DNA of 6,343 bases from Betaproteobacteria bacterium (GTDB lineage Bacteria; Pseudomonadota; Gammaproteobacteria; Burkholderiales; SG8-39), in assembly GCA_947467405.1 (NCBI GenBank), contig CANIIN010000169.1, positions 1-6,343 of the forward strand. Direction: 5' to 3'. Below are positions 1-5,906 of the stretch, in pieces. A program made the position numbers and the translations under genes. Every line of letters begins with the position of its first letter. Position 1 is the stretch's first letter. The notes under the pieces were generated by a model. It worked only from the letters and a program-made list of their open reading frames with translations, made no database searches and had not been told where the DNA came from.

Positions 1-31
1 GTTGCGTATCAGTAGTTCATGACTTGCCAGG

Positions 32-814
32 TTACGACTTGCCATCGCGCACCGGCATGACGTTGTCGACGCCGCCGTCCACGTGGAGTGTATTGCCGGT
101 GATGTAGGAACCGGCGCTGGAGGCGAGGAAGATGACCGAACCGCAGATCTCATGCGGCTCGGCGGGACGCGCCAGCGCGATCAACTGGCGGTACTTGTCC
201 AGCACCACCGGATTGTCCTTGATGGCGGTGGCCATCTCGGTGAGGAACAGGCCCGGCGAAATGGCGTTTACGGTGATGCCGTGGGCGCCAAGTTCGCAGG
301 CCAGCGAGCGCGTCAGGCCTTCCACGCCGGCCTTGCTGGCCGAGTAGGCCAGCAGGTTGTCGCGGCCGACGGTGGCGACGTAGGAGGAGATGTTGATGAT
401 GCGGCCCTCCTTGCGTTCGATCATGCCGCGAGCTGCTTCGCGGCACAGCAGGTAGACCGAACGCGTGTTGACGCTGTGCGCCTGGTCCCATTGTTCCAGC
501 GTCGACTCGAGCAGCGGCGCGCGCGGCATGGCCGCCGCATTGTTCACCAGAATGTGGGGTGAGCCATGCTGGTCGCGGATGCGAGCGAACGTCTCGACGA
601 CCGCTTTTTCATCGGCCAGGTCGACTGCTTCACAATCGGCCTTCCCGCCCGCTGTGCGGATGGCCTGCACGGCCTCCTCGAGCTTCTGCTTGTCGCGCGC
701 GGCCAGGATAACGTGGGCGCCGGCTTCGGCCATCGATCCGGCGATGACACGACCGAGGCCGCGCGATGCGCCGGTGACCAGCGCGACTTTACCTTCCAGT
801 GAAAATAGCTTCAT
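32..814 (-). CDS. Short-chain dehydrogenase/reductase (SDR), classical type
   Basis: A 260-residue NAD(P)-dependent oxidoreductase of the classical SDR family, a normal length for it. The Rossmann nucleotide-binding motif TGASRGLG is at residues 14-21 and the NNAA variant of the NNAG motif at 91-94. The catalytic tetrad is complete: N116, S144, Y157 and K161, with the usual 13- and 4-residue spacings. The PG motif is at 187-188 and the C-terminal VDGG at 245-248. The open frame reaches further upstream, but I chose the ATG at 812-814 because it begins the typical MKLFSLEGKVALVTG start and has AGGA just before it at 818-821, although the spacing is short (3 nt). It is the last gene of the cluster here, 46 nt after the deazaflavin-type enzyme, so probably cotranscribed with it. 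It likely oxidises a hydroxy intermediate or reduces a keto one in the same pathway. The substrate is unknown, and FabG-like activity cannot be excluded. Confidence 0.93.
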   Translation of the reverse strand: MKLFSLEGKVALVTGASRGLGRVIAGSMAEAGAHVILAARDKQKLEEAVQAIRTAGGKADCEAVDLADEKAVVETFARIRDQHGSPHILVNNAAAMPRAPLLESTLEQWDQAHSVNTRSVYLLCREAARGMIERKEGRIINISSYVATVGRDNLLAYSASKAGVEGLTRSLACELGAHGITVNAISPGLFLTEMATAIKDNPVVLDKYRQLIALARPAEPHEICGSVIFLASSAGSYITGNTLHVDGGVDNVMPVRDGKS

Positions 815-860
815 GTGTCCTGCCAGTGTGTGCGGTTGAAAACTGCTGCGAGTGGCTCGA

Positions 861-1322
861 TCAGACGGGGTCCAGCACGACCACGGGGATTTCCCGGCCG
901 GCCGATTTCTTCTGGTAGTCGTCATAGGACGGAAAAACCTTGGCCATCATGTCCCACAGCTTCTGGCGCTCGGCCCCGCTTGCGGTACGCGCCTTGGCGT
1001 TGAACTTGCGATCCTTGATCTGCACGGCCACTTCGGGATGGGCGGCGAGATTCTTGTACCAGCCGGGATGGTCCGGCGCCCCGCCCTTGGAGGCGATGAT
1101 GACGTAGCTGCCGCCGTTGTCGCCGTAGAACAGCGGCATGATGTACTGCTGACCGCTCTTGCGGCCGGTGGTGGTCAGCAACAGCGCCGAGATCGGTGTT
1201 GCGTTGGGCGCCGAGAGCGGCGCCCACATGTGGCCCTGGGCACCGTTGGTGGACAGGTACAGGTTCAGGTGGTCGAGGATCCAGCCGGCAAGGCCGGGGG
1301 CGGGTATGGGTTGGGTCATCAT
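861..1322 (-). CDS. Nitroreductase-family deazaflavin (F420)-dependent oxidoreductase, DDN-like
   Basis: A 153-residue protein resembling the DDN/F420H2-dependent quinone reductase family (split beta-barrel, FMN-binding-like fold). Recognisable segments are LLTTTGRKSG at 47-56 followed by a strand with MPLFY (62-66), and the family signature ASKGGAPDHPGWYKNL at 77-92 leading into HPEVAVQI. Family members typically use the deazaflavin F420 to reduce quinones or nitro compounds. Actual F420 use in this organism is inferred from family only. The frame opens with two consecutive ATGs. AGGA at 1327-1330 lies 4 nt from the first and 7 nt from the second, so residue 2 may be the true start. The gene follows the MITE-like repeat at 1353-1459 and precedes the SDR by 46 nt. 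The repeat may place it in a different transcript from the upstream genes. Confidence 0.85.
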   Translation of the reverse strand: MMTQPIPAPGLAGWILDHLNLYLSTNGAQGHMWAPLSAPNATPISALLLTTTGRKSGQQYIMPLFYGDNGGSYVIIASKGGAPDHPGWYKNLAAHPEVAVQIKDRKFNAKARTASGAERQKLWDMMAKVFPSYDDYQKKSAGREIPVVVLDPV

Positions 1323-1352
1323 GTTTTCCTTTGTTGTGGGGTGGTGCGACGG

Positions 1353-1459
1353 TTAAGGAAGCGCTGATCAAGTTGCGAATATGAACAAGGCCGTCGGCGC
1401 TTCCCTCTGAAGTGGGAGATATACAAGGGGGCTTGCCCCCTTGTTCAGTGAATCCTTAA
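1353..1459. mobile_element. MITE-like palindromic element with TTAA flanks
   Basis: A 99-bp core (1357-1455) is bounded on both sides by TTAA (1353-1356 and 1456-1459). The core ends are imperfect terminal inverted repeats: GGAAGCGCTGATCAAG on the left and, read on the minus strand, GGATTCACTGAACAAG on the right, matching at 12 of 16 positions. TTAA fits the YTAR target duplication that I recall for some IS5-group elements, and GGAAG-type ends also recall that group. The family assignment is tentative. Inside are a further pairing of GGAAGCGC (1357-1364) with GCGCTTCC (1397-1404), a copy of GAACAAGG (1383-1390) complementary to CCTTGTTC (1439-1446), and a GC-rich hairpin (1423-1444). There is no coding capacity, so mobility would need a transposase elsewhere. 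The alternative is a REP-like intergenic repeat. Confidence 0.55.
1423..1444 (-). terminator. GC-rich hairpin after the CMD selenoprotein gene; possible weak terminator
   Basis: A near-perfect palindrome lies 19 nt beyond the last base of the CMD stop codon in the direction of transcription: ACAAGGGGGC pairs with GCCCCCTTGT around a very small TT turn, so about 9 bp can realistically form around a 4-nt loop. On the minus strand it is followed by ATATCTCCC rather than a clear U-tract, so intrinsic termination would be weak. It belongs to the MITE-like repeat and could simply be part of that element. It may attenuate readthrough into the downstream deazaflavin enzyme gene or protect the 3' end of the selenoprotein message. 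Confidence 0.35.
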
Positions 1460-1462
1460 GCA

Positions 1463-2029
1463 TCATTCCTGATGTGCGATATTGGGCAGGCCGAGCATGG
1501 CGATGAACTGTCCCATGCCGATGTAGTTGGCCACCGACATGCCGAGTTCGACGATTTCCTCGTGAGTGAACACGTCCTTCAATTCTGACCATAGCGCATC
1601 GTTCACGCCATGATGGTCGTGCCACATCTGGTCCGCATAACGAACGGCGGCGCGTTCGCGCGGCGACAGGCGCGGGTCATCGAACTGCCCGGCCATGATC
1701 GACTTGGCCAGTTCTTCCTCGACGATCTGCTCGCCCGACCGGGCGAGATGGCGTCCGTGCATTCAATAATGGCACTGGTTGAGTTCGGCGATGCGCAGTC
1801 GCGCGATCTCCTTGGTGCGCAGTTCCAGCTTGCCCTTGTAATGCATCTGGTTGTAGTAGGGCAGGAATTTCTTGTAGAGCTCGGGCGCGTGACCCAGTTG
1901 GAAACTTTCCACCGGATCGGCGCCGCGATCCACGCGCATCTGCAGTTCGGGATCGAGCGGCTTCACGTTCGGCATGCGCGGAATCGGGCATGACATCGCC
2001 GGCGGCTCTTGATCGGGCTTGTCCGTCAT
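1463..2029 (-). CDS. CMD/AhpD-like selenoprotein with in-frame TGA (Sec) in a CxxU motif
   Basis: A 188-residue carboxymuconolactone decarboxylase/AhpD-fold protein, read through one in-frame TGA as selenocysteine. Residues 1-88 end in RTKEIARLRIAELNQCHY, the family helix leading into the redox motif. The TGA is codon 89, giving C86-H-Y-U89. Residues 90-188 continue without a frame change into the helical second half (LSPRERAAVRYADQMW, 122-137; HEEIVELGMSVANYIG, 155-170). In AhpD the CxxC pair performs thiol-disulfide and peroxide chemistry. As I recall, the second Cys forms the sulfenic acid, which is the Sec position here. E74 lies 12 residues before C86, like the AhpD relay glutamate. No His is at +4 after U; H91 and H94 are at +2 and +5. 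The start is the ATG at 2027-2029 with a strong AGGAGG 7 nt upstream. A SECIS-like hairpin follows the TGA. The gene lies downstream of the acyl-CoA synthetase. The alternative is a nonsense-mutated pseudogene, which the hairpin and exact Cys replacement argue against. Confidence 0.85.
1721..1755 (-). promoter_or_regulatory. Bacterial SECIS element (selenocysteine insertion signal)
   Basis: On the minus-strand message the upper stem CTCGCCC (1747-1741) pairs perfectly with GGGCGAG (1736-1730), closing a four-base loop GGUC (1740-1737). A lower stem GACG (1755-1752) pairs with CGUC (1724-1721) across a 4/5-nt internal loop. The first loop G follows the UGA (1765-1763) by 22 nt. Known bacterial SECIS elements sit inside the reading frame just 3' of the UGA. 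They have a short stem and a small apical loop with G in its first two positions, and E. coli fdhF carries GGUC in its loop. SelB would bind this loop to deliver Sec-tRNA. The hairpin also encodes LARSGE of the protein. I see pairing and position directly; SelB binding is inference. Confidence 0.82.
1763..1765 (-). other. UGA selenocysteine codon (recoded stop)
   Basis: The triplet TCA on the plus strand reads TGA on the minus strand, in frame between codon 88 (Tyr, TAT) and codon 90 (Met, ATG). It takes the place of the second Cys of the CMD/AhpD CxxC motif, one base away from either Cys codon. No other stop interrupts the frame from 2029 to 1466. Confidence 0.82.
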
Positions 2030-2036
2030 GTTGCAT

Positions 2037-2042
2037 CCTCCT
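2037..2042 (-). promoter_or_regulatory. Strong ribosome binding site deciding the CMD selenoprotein start
   Basis: AGGAGG on the minus strand, 7 nt before the ATG at 2029-2027. The frame stays open upstream to 2158, but that stretch is low in family similarity and lacks such a site, so this site fixes the start at the shorter form. Confidence 0.85.
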
Positions 2043-2125
2043 GATGGCTGAAAGCCCGTCTGGGCGGGCTGGGTGACCTGCGTGATCGAATCGAGCCTGC
2101 ATTCTATGCGCAACGCGGTCCCTGC

Positions 2126-2165
2126 GCCGCAGGCGCTCCAGGAAGACCGCCGGCGCACCAGGAAG
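2126..2165. repeat. Two tandem copies of a 20-bp unit in the gap before the selenoprotein gene
   Basis: The units 2126-2145 and 2146-2165 are head-to-tail and match at 17 of 20 positions, both ending in CCAGGAAG on the plus strand. They lie in the 156-base gap between the acyl-CoA synthetase stop and the selenoprotein start. The rest of that gap holds two small hairpins (CCTGC/GCAGG at 2121-2133 and GCCCG/CGGGC at 2054-2069) and the ribosome binding site. I see no convincing promoter. Function is unknown; it could be a chance duplication. Confidence 0.6.
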
Positions 2166-2185
2166 GCTGCCGGTTCGTTCAGGGT

Positions 2186-3709
2186 TCAGCCGTCGCGCTT
2201 GAGGATCTCGCGCAGTTCCGTCTTCAGCACCTTGCCGTAATTGTTCTTGGGCAGGGCGTCGATCAGGCGGTAGACGCGCGGCCGCTTGAAGCGCGCAATG
2301 TGATCGAGGCAGAAATTGTCCAGGTCGGATTGCTCCACCGTGGCGCCCGGCTGTCTGACGATGAAGGCCACCACTTCCTCGCCCCATTCGTCATGGCGCC
2401 TGCCGATCACGGAGACTTCGGCGATGGCCGGGTGCTTCAGCAGCACTTCCTCCACTTCTCGCGGATAGATGTTGCTGCCGCCGGAGATGATGACGTCCTT
2501 GGATCGGTCCATCAGCGTCAGAAAGCCGTCTGCGTCCAGCGCGCCGACATCGCCCGTCCACAGCCAGCCGTCGCGCACGGTCCTGGCGGTGGCCTCGGCA
2601 TTGCGCCAGTAGCCACTCATGACCGGGTCGCCGCGCACCAGGATCTCGCCCGGTTCGCCGGTGGGCAAGGGTGTGCCATCGGCGGCGGCGATGCGCACCT
2701 CCACCAGCGACTGCGCCACGCCCACCGAGGCGATGCGCTGCTCCCAGCGCGGGTGCTTCGAATCGGAGAGGTGTTCGCGTGACAGGGCGGTGATGGTCAT
2801 GGGACTTTCGCCTTGCCCGTAGATCTGCGCGAAACACTGTCCCATCACGTCGAGGGCGCGCTTGATGTCTTCCAGGTACATCGGTCCGCCGCCGTAGATG
2901 ATGGTCTTGAAGCCGCTGGAGTCGGCGCCGGTCTCTGCCTGATGATCGACCAGGCGCTTCACCATGGTCGGGGCGGCGAACAGGGTCACATGGCCGTAGT
3001 GCTTGGCCAGTGCGGCCAGTTCGGCCGGGTCGAAACCACCGGATTCCGGCACCACGTGCTTGGCGGCTCGCACCATGAAGGGAATGTTGTACAACCCGGC
3101 GCCGTGGGATATCGGGGCGGCATACAGCATGGTGTCGTGCGCATCGACGCCATCCACGTCGGTGAAGTAGCAGGCCGTCATGGCCAGCAGCATGCGGTGC
3201 GTCTCCATCACGCCCTTGGGACGGCCGGTGGTGCCCGAGGTATAGAACAGCCAGGCCAGATCGTCCGGTTCGCGGTCGGTGAGAGGCAGCGGTTCAGCGG
3301 CCTGCATGGCGGCGTAATCGCTGCCGCCGGCGCGCAGCACTCTCTTCACGGATGGCGCGTTGCCCAGTTCGGCGTCGGCATTGTCTTCGGCCACGAACAG
3401 CAGGGATGATTCGGAGTCGTCGAGGATGAACAGCGCTTCCTTGGGGTGCAGCTTGGCATTGATGGGCACCACCACCAGGCCCGCCCACCAGATGGCGTAG
3501 ATCAGTTCCAGATAGGCCGGCGAATTGGCCATGTACAGCGCGACGCGGTCGCCTGGCGCGAGGCCGGCCTCATCGCGAAGGCAACGCGCCATGCGCGCCA
3601 CGCGCGTGGACAGTTGGCCGTAGTTGGAGAGCAGTCTGGTGCCGCTGAAGAGCGCCGGCCGCGTCGGGTAGACCCGCGCGGCGCGTGCCAGCAGTTGTGC
3701 GACGTTCAT
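2186..3709 (-). CDS. AMP-forming acyl-CoA synthetase (class I adenylate-forming, long/medium-chain FadD-like)
   Basis: A 507-residue ligase that would activate a carboxylic acid through an acyl-adenylate to its CoA thioester in the cytoplasm. The ATP-binding P-loop YTSGTTGRPKGV is at residues 156-167. The substrate-pocket/A5 region is YGQGE at 297-301, the TGD motif WTGD at 384-387, and the hinge DRSKDVIISGG at 401-411 followed by NIYPREVEE. The C-terminal catalytic lysine is K493 in PKNNYGKVLK, so all core motifs are present and length is normal. The ATG overlaps the stop of the upstream thiolase gene as ATGA, implying translational coupling; the local Shine-Dalgarno is weak. The pairing with a thiolase-like gene, TRAP transporter and TetR regulator points to catabolism of an organic acid. 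Chain length or aromaticity of the substrate cannot be read from the sequence. Confidence 0.95.
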   Translation of the reverse strand: MNVAQLLARAARVYPTRPALFSGTRLLSNYGQLSTRVARMARCLRDEAGLAPGDRVALYMANSPAYLELIYAIWWAGLVVVPINAKLHPKEALFILDDSESSLLFVAEDNADAELGNAPSVKRVLRAGGSDYAAMQAAEPLPLTDREPDDLAWLFYTSGTTGRPKGVMETHRMLLAMTACYFTDVDGVDAHDTMLYAAPISHGAGLYNIPFMVRAAKHVVPESGGFDPAELAALAKHYGHVTLFAAPTMVKRLVDHQAETGADSSGFKTIIYGGGPMYLEDIKRALDVMGQCFAQIYGQGESPMTITALSREHLSDSKHPRWEQRIASVGVAQSLVEVRIAAADGTPLPTGEPGEILVRGDPVMSGYWRNAEATARTVRDGWLWTGDVGALDADGFLTLMDRSKDVIISGGSNIYPREVEEVLLKHPAIAEVSVIGRRHDEWGEEVVAFIVRQPGATVEQSDLDNFCLDHIARFKRPRVYRLIDALPKNNYGKVLKTELREILKRDG

Positions 3710-4872
3710 GCCACGCGTTCCAGGATGCTGACGTAATTGGCCACCGCGGCACCGCCCATGTTGAACACGCCGGCCAGCTTCGGGTTGTCCAGTTGCATGT
3801 CGCCGGCTTCCCCCGCCAGTTGCATGGCCGAGAGCACGTGCATGGACACGCCGGTGGCGCCCACCGGATGGCCCTTGGCCTTCAAGCCGCCCGACACGTT
3901 GACCGGCAGCGCGCCGTCGCGCATCACTATGCCTTGCTCCAGCAGACTGGCGCCCTGGCCCGGCGCGGCGAGGCCCATGGCTTCGTAGGCGAGCAGTTCG
4001 GCAATGGTGAAGCAGTCATGCACTTCGACGAACGACAGGTCGTGCACCTTGCGGCCGGCCGTCTTCAGGGCCTGTTGCCAGGCGCGGCGCGGGCCTTCGA
4101 AGCTCAGTGTGTCGCGTTGCGACATCGGCAGCAGGTCGTTCACCTGCACCCGCGCGTTCAGGCGGATGGCGCGGCGGAAGCGCTTCGCTTCGCGCTCGTC
4201 GGCGAGAATCAGCGCGGCGGCGCCGTCCGACACCAGAGAGCAGTCGGTCTTGCGCAAGGGCGCGGCGACCATGGGATTGCGCTCGGAGACGGTATTGCAG
4301 AATTCGAAGCCGAGATCCTTGCGCATCTGCGCATACGGATTGTGCACCCCGTTGGCGTGGTTCTTGGCGGCGATCATCGCCAGCGTCGCCGAGTGGTCGC
4401 CGTAGCGCTCGAAGTAGGCGCCGGCCAATTTTCCGAAGATGCCCGGGAAGGTCATGCCCTGCGAGGACTCTTCCTTGAAGTACGAGGCGTTGCCCAGCGC
4501 GCGCGTCACTTCCGTGCCGGAGATCCCCGTCATCTTCTCCGCGCCGATCACCAGCGCAAATTTGGCGCGGCCGGCGTCGATGGCGTCGCAGGCGCCGTAA
4601 AGCGCCGCTGCGCCGGAGGCACAGGCGTTCTCCAGTCGCGTGGCCGGTTTCCAGCGCAGAGCCGGGTCGGCGCCGAAGGCCATCGACGAGCAGAACCCGT
4701 CGGGAATCATGCCGGCATTGAAGTTGCCGAGCCACACGCCGTCGATCTCGGCGCCCGTGATGTCGGCATCGACCAGCGCTCCCTTGGAGACGCCCTGGAT
4801 CAGCGCTTCGATGTCCTGGCCGTCCAGACGGCCGAAGGGTGAATGTGCCCAGCCTACGATGCATACGCCCAT
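3706..4872 (-). CDS. Thiolase-like acyl-CoA acyltransferase of the SCP2/lipid-transfer type
   Basis: A 388-residue thiolase-superfamily protein. The nucleophile is C84 in ENACASGAAAL. The second-half motifs HDCF (285-288) and GGLKAKGHPVGATG (328-341, with H335) are those of SCP2-type thiolases. The C-terminal loop reads NMGGAAVAN (371-379), so the usual second catalytic Cys of biosynthetic or degradative thiolases (CxGGG-type motif) is absent, as in many SCP2-like members. It probably cleaves or forms a C-C bond next to a CoA thioester; the exact reaction is inferred. I chose the ATG at 4870-4872, which has AGGAG 8 nt upstream (4881-4885) and begins the expected MGVCIVGWAHSPFGR. The longer frame to 4995 has no family-like sequence. 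The stop overlaps the acyl-CoA synthetase start, so the two are an operon. Confidence 0.93.
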   Translation of the reverse strand: MGVCIVGWAHSPFGRLDGQDIEALIQGVSKGALVDADITGAEIDGVWLGNFNAGMIPDGFCSSMAFGADPALRWKPATRLENACASGAAALYGACDAIDAGRAKFALVIGAEKMTGISGTEVTRALGNASYFKEESSQGMTFPGIFGKLAGAYFERYGDHSATLAMIAAKNHANGVHNPYAQMRKDLGFEFCNTVSERNPMVAAPLRKTDCSLVSDGAAALILADEREAKRFRRAIRLNARVQVNDLLPMSQRDTLSFEGPRRAWQQALKTAGRKVHDLSFVEVHDCFTIAELLAYEAMGLAAPGQGASLLEQGIVMRDGALPVNVSGGLKAKGHPVGATGVSMHVLSAMQLAGEAGDMQLDNPKLAGVFNMGGAAVANYVSILERVA

Positions 4873-5139
4873 TGCGTTTTCTCCTGTTGTTCGGCGGGGC
4901 GTGCGATACCCGCCTGGAATGCGTGATGGTACCGAAGATCGGTGCGGCGCATGAGGCAGGCCTCCCGGCTGGGTTGGGTGCCTGTAGATGTCCATCTGGA
5001 GCGGATCTTCAAGGGGTTCTCCTCTGGAAGAGTATGCTTGTCCCTCGTGGAAACATGAGTGCCGTGGCGGTCAAAGACTGTCGGGTCCGCATTATCCAGG
5101 TCGCCGTGCGGTGCGACGGCCCGGGATAGGCGTCGTCGC
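4873..5139 (-). other. Intergenic region between the TetR gene and the thiolase operon; likely promoter region
   Basis: This 267-base gap is the longest in the window and separates the regulator from the catabolic genes, so a regulated promoter is expected here. I could not find a convincing -35/-10 pair or a clear TetR palindrome. The best -35-like string is TTGACC on the minus strand (within 5067-5075), without a good partner. A weak 5-bp hairpin (GCCGT/ACGGC, 5103-5120) lies just after the TetR stop. AGAGGAG at 5019-5025 is 6 nt before a TTG that opens a 52-codon frame ending at 4854. I do not call that a gene. Confidence 0.35.
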
Positions 5140-5904
5140 TTAGATGTTCGCCGGTCTTCCGGCATGACCAATCAAGCCTGCTTTCGCGAACTCCAGGAAC
5201 TCTTCCACTGCTTGCTCGACATTCTGCGGATCACAGGCACCATGCGAACGGTATTGGATCCATTGCGGCCGTACGCACAACCTCATGACGCCGCCGACGA
5301 CATGGAAGAGCCTCCAGTAGATCTTGGCGGGCGGGTAACCCGGCAGCGACTTCATGATCAGCGGATCGAGCTGCTCCCAGATGATGTCGAAATGATGATT
5401 GGCCAGTTTGGCGATCACCGGATCCGATTCCGTTGTCGCGCGCGAAATCAATTCGGCGATTACCTGCCCATCCGTTCCGACGGTGGCGTTGATGAAGGCG
5501 CCAACAAATGCGCGCAAGGTCCTCTCGAGCAGATCGTCTGCCCCCGAAGTCAAGGAGTGGCAGGCTTTCAACCGCTCGGTGCAGTCGCGTGCGATGGGGT
5601 CGAGGCGCCTGGCGATGACTGCTTCGAACAGCTTGCGCTTGTTTCCGAAATGGTAGTTGATCGCGGCGACATTGACGCCTGCCTCGGCGTTGATCTGGCG
5701 CAATGACACGCCGTGAAATCCTGCGCCGACGAACAACCGCTCCGCCACATCAAGGATGCTGGCACGGGTCAGTTCGGTCCGTGCGTCCGGTTTGCGGGGC
5801 TTGGCTGCACGCCTCTTGCGCGCAACCGGTCGCTCGGCGGCGCGCCTTGAATCAGCCGAACGCTTCACGCGCCCAGCTGCAACAGCCTTCTTTTGCAGAA
5901 CCAT
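5140..5904 (-). CDS. TetR-family transcriptional regulator
   Basis: A 254-residue repressor-like protein. Residues 1-40 form an unusually long tail rich in Lys, Arg and Ala. The TetR DNA-binding domain spans about 44-92, with the helix-turn-helix in SLRQINAEAGVNVAAINYHF (67-86), ending in the characteristic YHFGNK and KLFEAV. The rest is an all-helical ligand and dimerisation domain with AFVGAFINA (132-140) and FHVVGGVMRL (200-209). TetR proteins of catabolic clusters usually bind a CoA ester or the free substrate and release operator DNA. Here the likely targets are the neighbouring thiolase operon and its own TRAP genes. The ATG at 5902-5904 starts 2 nt after the TRAP permease stop with no good Shine-Dalgarno, which suggests coupled translation. 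There is no later Met until residue 184, so this start or a non-ATG start must be used. Confidence 0.93.
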   Translation of the reverse strand: MVLQKKAVAAGRVKRSADSRRAAERPVARKRRAAKPRKPDARTELTRASILDVAERLFVGAGFHGVSLRQINAEAGVNVAAINYHFGNKRKLFEAVIARRLDPIARDCTERLKACHSLTSGADDLLERTLRAFVGAFINATVGTDGQVIAELISRATTESDPVIAKLANHHFDIIWEQLDPLIMKSLPGYPPAKIYWRLFHVVGGVMRLCVRPQWIQYRSHGACDPQNVEQAVEEFLEFAKAGLIGHAGRPANI

Positions 5905-5906
5905 CG

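Noticed and set aside
1463..1762. A separate 99-residue protein starting at the ATG directly after the TGA (TGAATG), as a reinitiated second subunit
   Set aside because: It has no Shine-Dalgarno, would begin in the middle of the CMD fold at the redox motif, and is in the same frame as the upstream half. Sec read-through explains it better.
1463..2029. CMD gene as a pseudogene with a nonsense mutation or sequencing error
   Set aside because: The only stop falls exactly on a redox-Cys position and is followed by a SECIS-like hairpin with GGUC, and no other damage is visible. It remains the main alternative until sel genes are checked.
1763..2158. Longer N-terminus of the CMD protein starting at 2158
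   Set aside because: The extra 43 residues look non-coding, contain the tandem repeat, and lack a ribosome site, while AGGAGG sits at the right distance from the ATG at 2029.
3685..4842. 385-residue plus-strand ORF opposite the thiolase gene
   Set aside because: It is antisense to a clear thiolase with all motifs, and its His/Arg/Gly-rich composition is typical of a shadow frame in GC-rich DNA.
4930..4946. ACCG/CGGT inverted repeat near a GGTACC as a TetR operator
   Set aside because: The arms are only 4 bp and it is too weak to distinguish from chance.
4854..5012. 52-codon TTG-start ORF with an AGAGGAG site, overlapping the thiolase start
   Set aside because: There is no recognisable protein similarity, it needs a TTG start, and it lies in a probable promoter/leader region. 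A leader peptide coupled to the thiolase is possible but unsupported.
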